Source: Spirochaetales bacterium (GTDB taxonomy: Bacteria > Spirochaetota > Spirochaetia > Sphaerochaetales > Sphaerochaetaceae). From it: 11,016 bases of DNA. A program made the position numbers and the translations under genes. Below the pieces are notes generated by a model. The model did not search any database, was not told the DNA's origin, and worked only from the letters and a program-made list of their open reading frames with translations. Positions 1 to 4,856 of this stretch are shown here, in pieces. The number at the start of each line of letters is the position of its first letter. The stretch's first letter is position 1. Location: contig JALFCJ010000202.1 of assembly GCA_022771185.1 (NCBI GenBank), forward strand, positions 1-11,016, written 5' to 3'.

Positions 1-551
1 TCTTTGAACTGGAGGGCACCCTTCCACTCTGGTTCTGTAAGCTGCCAGATATTGGTAAGTGGCTGCTCAGTTACATCTTCGTTGTTGTAGATGAAGACCT
101 TTGGCATAGCTTCGAATACAAGTGGATTCTCAAACTCTGCGTCTACAATATGACCTGAGATATTCTCTGGGATATATGCTGTAACATAGTTTGTATAAAC
201 GAGTTCAGGGATGACTCTTGAACCATCCTGACAGAAAACGACATCAGCAGCATCCAAAGAAGCAGCAGCTTCCTTAGAAACTTTTTCAATCATCTCTGTG
301 TCTTTAAGCTGTGTCACTTCAACTGGAATGCCATATTTTGCTGTGAAAGCATCACCGATCTTTGTTGTGCGGCTTGAATATGTGTAAACAGTAAGAGTTC
401 CTTCAGCCTTAGCAGCCTCTACCAGCTCATCATGTGTCATAACTTTTTCTTCTACTTTGGGACTTGTTGTTTCTGTCTGACCATTTGCGAAGACAGGAAG
501 AGCAAGAAGGAGAAGAACCATCATTACTGAAATAAACCTAACAGTTTTCAT
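1..551 (-). CDS. ABC transporter periplasmic substrate-binding protein (COG1840 type), N-terminal part
   Basis: This is the first 183 codons of a secreted binding protein; the rest lies beyond the left edge. The start is ATG at 551, preceded by GGAGG (559-563 on the plus strand) seven bases away. The protein opens with a classic signal peptide: MKTVRF, a Met/Leu/Val-rich core, then a likely cut after LPVFA. The mature end begins NGQTETT, with no lipobox cysteine. After a short acidic linker comes AAKAEGTLTVYTYSS, then a pattern resembling the Fe3+/2-aminoethylphosphonate/sugar-phosphate binding family, including AADVVFCQDGS. It would deliver ligand to an ABC permease encoded further left. Some family members bind ferric iron and at least one (AfuA) binds sugar phosphates. 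The divergent phosphosugar-type regulator and aldolase make a sugar-phosphate ligand plausible here, but this is inference. Family fairly sure, ligand unknown. Confidence 0.85.
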   Translation of the reverse strand, partial: MKTVRFISVMMVLLLLALPVFANGQTETTSPKVEEKVMTHDELVEAAKAEGTLTVYTYSSRTTKIGDAFTAKYGIPVEVTQLKDTEMIEKVSKEAAASLDAADVVFCQDGSRVIPELVYTNYVTAYIPENISGHIVDAEFENPLVFEAMPKVFIYNNEDVTEQPLTNIWQLTEPEWKGALQFK

Positions 552-570
552 TTTGTATCCTCCCATACAT

Positions 571-596
571 TAGGTTTTGAACCTATAGACTAGTCT
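571..596. promoter_or_regulatory. Inverted repeats between divergent transporter and regulator genes, possible operator
   Basis: TAGGTT-TTG-AACCTA (571-585) is a perfect 6-bp inverted repeat with a 3-bp spacer. It is followed at once by the palindrome AGACTAGTCT (587-596). Both lie just upstream of the binding-protein start (551), where a repressor would block transcription. A TTGACA box on the minus strand (620-615) could be a -35 element, but no good -10 sits at normal distance. The neighbouring RpiR-type regulator is the obvious candidate to bind here. This is inferred from position and symmetry only. Confidence 0.35.
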
Positions 597-738
597 CATG
601 TCGAAAGACTGAGATGTCAACAAAAATTTTGTAAATATGCTGAAGTTCTTTCGTAATTTTTTATATTTCTCTTGTTTTAGTTCAAATATAGGTATTAAAA
701 TATAAAAAAAAGATAAATTTATTTACAAAGAGTACAAT

Positions 739-1599
739 ATGGAGCCAAAACAGAAGACATCTAGATTTCGCATGTTGGTTGAGGATTTACTTCCCGCTCT
801 TGGTACGCAGGAAGGAAAGATTGCAAGATGGATGCTGGAGCATGAAAAAGAGCTTGTAGATACTCCGATTAAAGATATCGCAATTAACTGCGGTGTCAGC
901 CAGCCATCTGTAGTCAGATTCTGCAAGAAACTGGGATGCAATGGAATTAAAGACTTAAAGATACTTGTAGATGGAATGCGTAGCGATACAGAAAACTCTA
1001 TTCCCTGTACTTTTGATGATAGTGACAAAGATATATACCAGAAAGTATTTGCTTCCAGCATAGAAAGCCTGGAAAAATCTTTTTCTTATGTTACCTGGGA
1101 TGAGGTAAGCATTCTTTCTAAGAGCATCATAAATGCTTCGACTATATCTGTATTTGGTATCGGAGGCTCATCTCTTGCGGCAAGGCATCTATCTGAAGAG
1201 CTTTTGAGACTAGGCTTGAAATCCATGTGTTTTACAGACCCATATTCAATTTCAAGTTCCGCCTCTACTTACACAAATGATGATCTTCTTGTTTTTATTT
1301 CCAGACAAGGTGAGACTATAGAGCTGGTTAATAAAGCACATAAAGCAAAGAATACAGGAGCGAATATCGCTCTAATAACCACAAATGATAATTCCACCCT
1401 TTTTTCACTCTCTGATTTTGCTTTGCTTGTTTCTGAAAACCAATATCTTTTCGATGACAGGAACTCTTTTTCTAGACTAGGAGAACTAGCCTTAATTGAA
1501 TCTATATATATTATGTGCGCAAAAAAAATAGGAGAAAAGAATCCTAGTTTTAGAGAAAACTACTTTGGACTTACTAACTATAAAAAGGAGAAATACTGA
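739..1599 (+). CDS. RpiR/MurR-family transcriptional regulator (HTH plus SIS domain)
   Basis: A 286-residue protein of normal family length. The N-terminal HTH_6 domain (about residues 8-85) includes the recognition region IKDIAINCGVSQPSVVRFC (44-62). The C-terminal SIS phosphosugar-binding domain (about 125-235) shows VFGIGGSSLAARHL (138-151) and the loop ISRQGETIEL (187-196) with its usual S/T-rich, G-E-T pattern. Such proteins sense a sugar phosphate and repress or activate nearby sugar genes. The start is ATG 739 with only a weak ribosome site (AAAGAG, 727-732). A later Met (772) has no better one and would trim the HTH domain. The stop overlaps the aldolase start by one base, so the two are probably one operon. 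It probably controls itself, the aldolase and the divergent transporter. The effector is not identifiable. An 8-A run (1521-1528) is read through in frame. Confidence 0.92.
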   Translation: MEPKQKTSRFRMLVEDLLPALGTQEGKIARWMLEHEKELVDTPIKDIAINCGVSQPSVVRFCKKLGCNGIKDLKILVDGMRSDTENSIPCTFDDSDKDIYQKVFASSIESLEKSFSYVTWDEVSILSKSIINASTISVFGIGGSSLAARHLSEELLRLGLKSMCFTDPYSISSSASTYTNDDLLVFISRQGETIELVNKAHKAKNTGANIALITTNDNSTLFSLSDFALLVSENQYLFDDRNSFSRLGELALIESIYIMCAKKIGEKNPSFRENYFGLTNYKKEKY

Positions 1600-2519
1600 T
1601 GTATACAGACATAAGGACAATTCTAAAAAATGCTGCTGAAAACAATTATGCAGTCCTCGCAACCAGCCCAATTAATCTGGAGTCAGCAAGAGGGATGGTA
1701 AGAGCCGCAGAAGAAAAGAAGGCTCCGATCATCTTCCTTCTAGGTCAGAATATGATGAGACAACATGCAAAAGCAGAGTTGATCATTCCTATGATCAAAA
1801 CTCTTGCTGAGTATTCAACAGTACCTATCGCAACTTGTCTCGATCATGGTAATGATCCTGAGAGACTTATGTATGCCTTCCGTAATGGTTTCTCTTCAAT
1901 TATGTTTGACGGTTCCCTTCTCTCCTTTGAAGAGAATATAAAAGAGACAAAAAGAATTGCTTCTATCTGCCATCAGTTCGGAATGGGAATAGAAGGAGAA
2001 CTAGGACACGTAGGGTTGGCTGCAAATGGTGACGAGAAAGATGAGTCCATCTACACAGATCCAATGGACGCAAATCGTTTTGCAGAAGAAACAGGAGCAG
2101 ATTGTCTTGCTATTGCTGTAGGAACAGCACATGGAGAATATCCAAAGGGACTTATTCCTCATATTAACTTTGAAAGAATCAGAGAAGTAAAAGAAGCAAC
2201 AAACGGTATGCCAATTGCACTTCACGGAGGATCCGGAAGCGGTGACGAGAATATTCTCAAGGCAGTGGAAGCTGGAATTAATAAAGTAAATATGGTCACT
2301 GACGTTCTTGTATCTATGAGAGAGTATACAAGAAAGAGACTGGAAGAGAATCCGAAGATTGGATACATCAACCTAATGATGGAAGTGGAAGAGAATGTAA
2401 AAAGCTTTATTGAAAGATGGATTGATCTAACAGGAAGCGAGGGTAAGGCTGAACTCTTTAAACCTGTTGATAGAGTGGGACTTCTTACACCTAAGTGTGC
2501 TATCGGAGTGGGAGAATAA
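1599..2519 (+). CDS. Class II (zinc) ketose-bisphosphate aldolase
   Basis: A 306-residue cytoplasmic TIM-barrel enzyme that splits a ketose bisphosphate (fructose- or tagatose-type) into dihydroxyacetone phosphate and an aldehyde. Family signatures are clear: LDHG (81-84) with catalytic Asp82 and zinc ligand His83; IMFDGS (101-106); IEGELG (131-136); VGTAHGEY (174-181) with zinc ligand His179; LHGGSG (208-213) with zinc ligand His209; and the phosphate-binding NMVTD (231-235). Position 80 is Cys where family members usually have His (HLDHG), although the metal ligands are intact. The C-terminus is somewhat longer than the usual 280-290 residues. AAGGAG (1585-1590) lies eight bases before the ATG, which overlaps the regulator stop. 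A hairpin terminator follows six bases after the stop. Neighbours suggest a specialised sugar route rather than central glycolysis. Fba, GatY/KbaY and IolJ types cannot be separated by eye. Confidence 0.9.
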   Translation: MYTDIRTILKNAAENNYAVLATSPINLESARGMVRAAEEKKAPIIFLLGQNMMRQHAKAELIIPMIKTLAEYSTVPIATCLDHGNDPERLMYAFRNGFSSIMFDGSLLSFEENIKETKRIASICHQFGMGIEGELGHVGLAANGDEKDESIYTDPMDANRFAEETGADCLAIAVGTAHGEYPKGLIPHINFERIREVKEATNGMPIALHGGSGSGDENILKAVEAGINKVNMVTDVLVSMREYTRKRLEENPKIGYINLMMEVEENVKSFIERWIDLTGSEGKAELFKPVDRVGLLTPKCAIGVGE

Positions 2520-2525
2520 TGGAGA

Positions 2526-2550
2526 GGCGGATAGTGTGTCCGCCTTTTTT
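2526..2550 (+). terminator. Rho-independent terminator of the regulator-aldolase operon
   Basis: Stem GGCGGA (2526-2531) pairs with TCCGCC (2539-2544) across a 7-base loop and is followed by six T (2545-2550). It begins six bases after the aldolase stop codon. Confidence 0.9.
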
Positions 2551-2585
2551 ACACAGAGTTAATCCACTCCTTTCTTCTTTCAAGT

Positions 2586-2598
2586 ATTTATCATAAAT
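2586..2598. promoter_or_regulatory. Short inverted repeat upstream of the hydrogenase-rubrerythrin gene
   Basis: ATTTAT-C-ATAAAT is a perfect 6-1-6 inverted repeat about 90 bases before the next start, in an AT-rich gap (2551-2690) where I find no convincing -35/-10 pair. Its ATCAT core slightly resembles a PerR box (TTATAATNATTATAA), but only about half of the positions match. Peroxide control would suit the rubrerythrin module. AT-rich DNA yields such repeats by chance, so this is only a candidate. Confidence 0.22.
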
Positions 2599-2690
2599 GA
2601 AAGAGTTCTTGATTTTTTTATTTTATGACTTAATCCCCTATTACGTGAAAACAAAAAAAGGTTTATAAATGAATATCAAAGGAGTTTAAT

Positions 2691-4724
2691 ATGTCTAACC
2701 ATCTTCCCCTTTCTGTAAGAGTCCCCATCGAACTAGATAACCCCAGTATCATGAGGGACGAGGAGAAATGTATAAAATGTGGTATGTGCAAAAATGTCTG
2801 CACAGAGAAAATTGGAGTCCATGGTACATATAGTTTTGAAGATACAAATGGCAGAGCCATCTGTATCAACTGTGGACAGTGTGCAAACGTATGCCCTGTC
2901 AATAGCATTACTGAGAAATATGAATACCAAGAAGTAAGAGATGCAATCAAAGAGAAGAGAGGAACTGTAATTGTCAGCACTTCCCCTTCTGTGAGAGTTG
3001 CAATTGGAGAAGAGTTCGGTCTACCAGCAGGCACTTTCACAGAAGGCAAGATGGTTGCTCTTTTGAAGAAGCTTGGTGTGGATTATGTCCTCGATACCAA
3101 TTTCTCAGCAGACTTGACGATAGTAGAAGAAGCAAGTGAACTTGTAGAAAGAATCAAAAATGGTGGAGTCCTTCCCCAGTTCACTTCTTGTTGCCCAGCT
3201 TGGGTCAAGTATGTTGAAACTTACATGCCTGATATGATACCAAATCTCTCAACTGCAAAGAGTCCTATCGGGATGCAGGGACCGACCATCAAAACATATT
3301 TTGCTTCGAAGATGGGACTGGATCCAGAGAAAATCATTAACGTAGCCCTTACTCCATGTACTGCAAAGAAAATGGAGATAAGACGAAGCGAGATGAATGC
3401 TGCCGGTAAGTATCTTGGAAAACCAGAGATGCGGGATATGGACCATGTAATTACAACCCGTGAACTTGCTCTTTGGGCAAAAGAAGAAGGCGTTGACTTC
3501 TCAACTTTATCTGACGAAGCATTTGATTCTCCTCTTGGGGAAGCAACTGGAGCTGGCGTAATCTTCGGTAACACAGGCGGAGTAATGGAAGCCGCTCTTA
3601 GAACAGCCATTTTCTATGTTACAGGAAAGAATCCTGAAGATGTAGAACTTAAGGAAGTAAGAGGATACGAAGGTATTAGAGAGAAAGAAGTTCAGGTTGG
3701 TGATGCCACTCTTCGTGTTGCTGTCATTTATGGAACAGCAAATGCCAAGGCATTTATCGAGGATATGAAAAAGAGTGGCAAGACTTATCACGCTGTAGAA
3801 GTAATGACATGTCCAGGAGGCTGTATCGGAGGCGGTGGTCAGCCAAAAGACATCAACAAAGACCCGGATGAAGTTAGAAAAGCAAGAATTTCTTCCCTCT
3901 ACAATAGAGATGGAGAGATGAAAAACAGGCTCAGTCATGAGAATAAAGAGATCAAGGAACTATATGAAGCATTCTATGGAGAACCACTTTCTCCTCTTGC
4001 AGAGAAAATGCTCCATACAGCATATCTAGATAGAAGTGAAGATTTAAAACAAGGAGATAAAAAAATGGCTAAGTGGAAATGTAAGGTCTGTGGTTATGTT
4101 TATGAGGGAGAAGAACTTCCTGAGGATTTCAAATGTCCTGTATGTAAACAGCCCGCCTCAGCCTTTGAAAAGGTAGAGGAAAAGAAAGATGGCGACAATC
4201 TCTACGCCGGAACAAAGACAGAAAAGAATCTTCTTGAGGCATTTGCAGGAGAAAGCCAGGCAAGAAACAAGTACACATTCTTTGCAACTATTGCACAAAG
4301 AGAAGGATACGAAGAGCTGGCTGAAATATTCTTGAAGACTGCTAGAAACGAGCAGGAGCATGCAAGAATTTGGTATGAAGCTCTTGGCCACATCGGAAAC
4401 TCTGCCGAGAACCTCCTCTCTGCCGCCGAAGGTGAAAACTACGAGTGGACAGATATGTATGCAAGAATGGCTAGAGAAGCTGATGAAGAAGGTTTCCATG
4501 ATATTGCCGAGACATTCAGAAAGGTTGGCGAAATCGAGAAGAGACACGAGGAGAGATACAGAAGACTTCTTAATGATGTAAAGATGAAGAGTGTCTTTGA
4601 AAAGAGCAGTGTCACAGTTTGGGAATGCAGAGTCTGCGGTCACATCGTCGTAGGAACCAAAGCTCCTGAAGTATGCCCTGTCTGTAAGTACAGCCAGTCA
4701 TATTTCGAAGTTCATAAAGGTTGA
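2691..4724 (+). CDS. [FeFe] hydrogenase-rubredoxin-rubrerythrin-rubredoxin fusion protein
   Basis: A 677-residue protein with two modules. Residues 27-68 form a two-cluster ferredoxin (Cys27/30/33/37 and Cys58/61/64/68). Residues 92-390 form the H-cluster domain: TSCCPAW (Cys167, the usual proton-relay Cys, and Cys168), TPCTAKK (Cys223), and CPGGCIGGGGQP (Cys374, Cys378). Residues 395-447 match the hydrogenase small-subunit motif ending LHTAY. After a 12-residue linker comes a short rubredoxin (Cys464/467/482/485), a four-helix rubrerythrin (503-632; diiron ligands Glu521, Glu554, His557, one or two of Glu596/599/600, Glu616, His619), and a second rubredoxin (Cys646/649/662/665). All metal ligands of both modules are present. 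No signal peptide is seen, so it is likely cytoplasmic. The probable role is reducing H2O2 with electrons from H2 or ferredoxin, with the rubredoxins as wires. AAAGGAG (2678-2684) precedes the ATG by six bases. It stands alone between two terminators. The hydrogenase could instead run towards H2 production. See the internal start at 4065. Confidence 0.93.
   Translation: MSNHLPLSVRVPIELDNPSIMRDEEKCIKCGMCKNVCTEKIGVHGTYSFEDTNGRAICINCGQCANVCPVNSITEKYEYQEVRDAIKEKRGTVIVSTSPSVRVAIGEEFGLPAGTFTEGKMVALLKKLGVDYVLDTNFSADLTIVEEASELVERIKNGGVLPQFTSCCPAWVKYVETYMPDMIPNLSTAKSPIGMQGPTIKTYFASKMGLDPEKIINVALTPCTAKKMEIRRSEMNAAGKYLGKPEMRDMDHVITTRELALWAKEEGVDFSTLSDEAFDSPLGEATGAGVIFGNTGGVMEAALRTAIFYVTGKNPEDVELKEVRGYEGIREKEVQVGDATLRVAVIYGTANAKAFIEDMKKSGKTYHAVEVMTCPGGCIGGGGQPKDINKDPDEVRKARISSLYNRDGEMKNRLSHENKEIKELYEAFYGEPLSPLAEKMLHTAYLDRSEDLKQGDKKMAKWKCKVCGYVYEGEELPEDFKCPVCKQPASAFEKVEEKKDGDNLYAGTKTEKNLLEAFAGESQARNKYTFFATIAQREGYEELAEIFLKTARNEQEHARIWYEALGHIGNSAENLLSAAEGENYEWTDMYARMAREADEEGFHDIAETFRKVGEIEKRHEERYRRLLNDVKMKSVFEKSSVTVWECRVCGHIVVGTKAPEVCPVCKYSQSYFEVHKG
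4043..4067 (+). promoter_or_regulatory. Internal ribosome-binding site, in-frame ATG and slippery site at the fusion junction
   Basis: Between the hydrogenase and first rubredoxin modules, AAGGAG (4051-4056) sits eight bases before an in-frame ATG (4065-4067). Initiation there would give a free 219-residue rubredoxin-rubrerythrin-rubredoxin beginning MAKWKCKVCG, a natural-looking N-terminus. Upstream, T TTA AAA (4043-4049) is in the right phase for -1 slippage. Slippage would reach stop TAA at 4058-4060 and release a hydrogenase of about 456 residues. A 7-A run (4059-4065) abuts the ATG. The elements are visible; their use is inferred. Confidence 0.5.
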
Positions 4725-4731
4725 CAAAAGT

Positions 4732-4761
4732 AAAGCGGTCTTCACTATGAGGGCCGCTTTT
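4732..4761 (+). terminator. Strong rho-independent terminator after the hydrogenase fusion gene
   Basis: A 13-bp stem (4732-4744 with 4748-4760, two G-U wobbles) has a 3-base CTA loop and ends in TTTT, eight bases after the stop. On the minus strand the wobbles become A-C mismatches, but a TTTT follows there too. It may weakly terminate the convergent copA transcript, which has no clear terminator of its own. Confidence 0.88.
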
Positions 4762-4856
4762 AATTATATACTATAGAACCATCTACAAACAAATTTGTGG
4801 CCTTTGTATTTAATCAATCACTCCTTTCTATCTCAGCTATTGATATAGTTTTTATT

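Noticed and set aside
2586..2598. PerR box controlling the rubrerythrin fusion
   Set aside because: Only about half of the consensus positions match; kept as a plain inverted repeat with low confidence.
2691..4724. Stop-codon reassignment as the cause of the fusions
   Set aside because: No in-frame stop lies at either junction, and TGA and TAA end the other genes normally, followed by terminators or coupled starts.
4828..4848. Imperfect 8-bp hairpin just downstream of copA as its terminator
   Set aside because: One mismatch, AT-rich stem and no T-run after it on the minus strand.
4720..4856. Minus-strand AAGGAGTG followed by a possible TTG start (17 codons)
   Set aside because: Too short, non-ATG, no recognisable peptide, and it runs into the terminator hairpin region.
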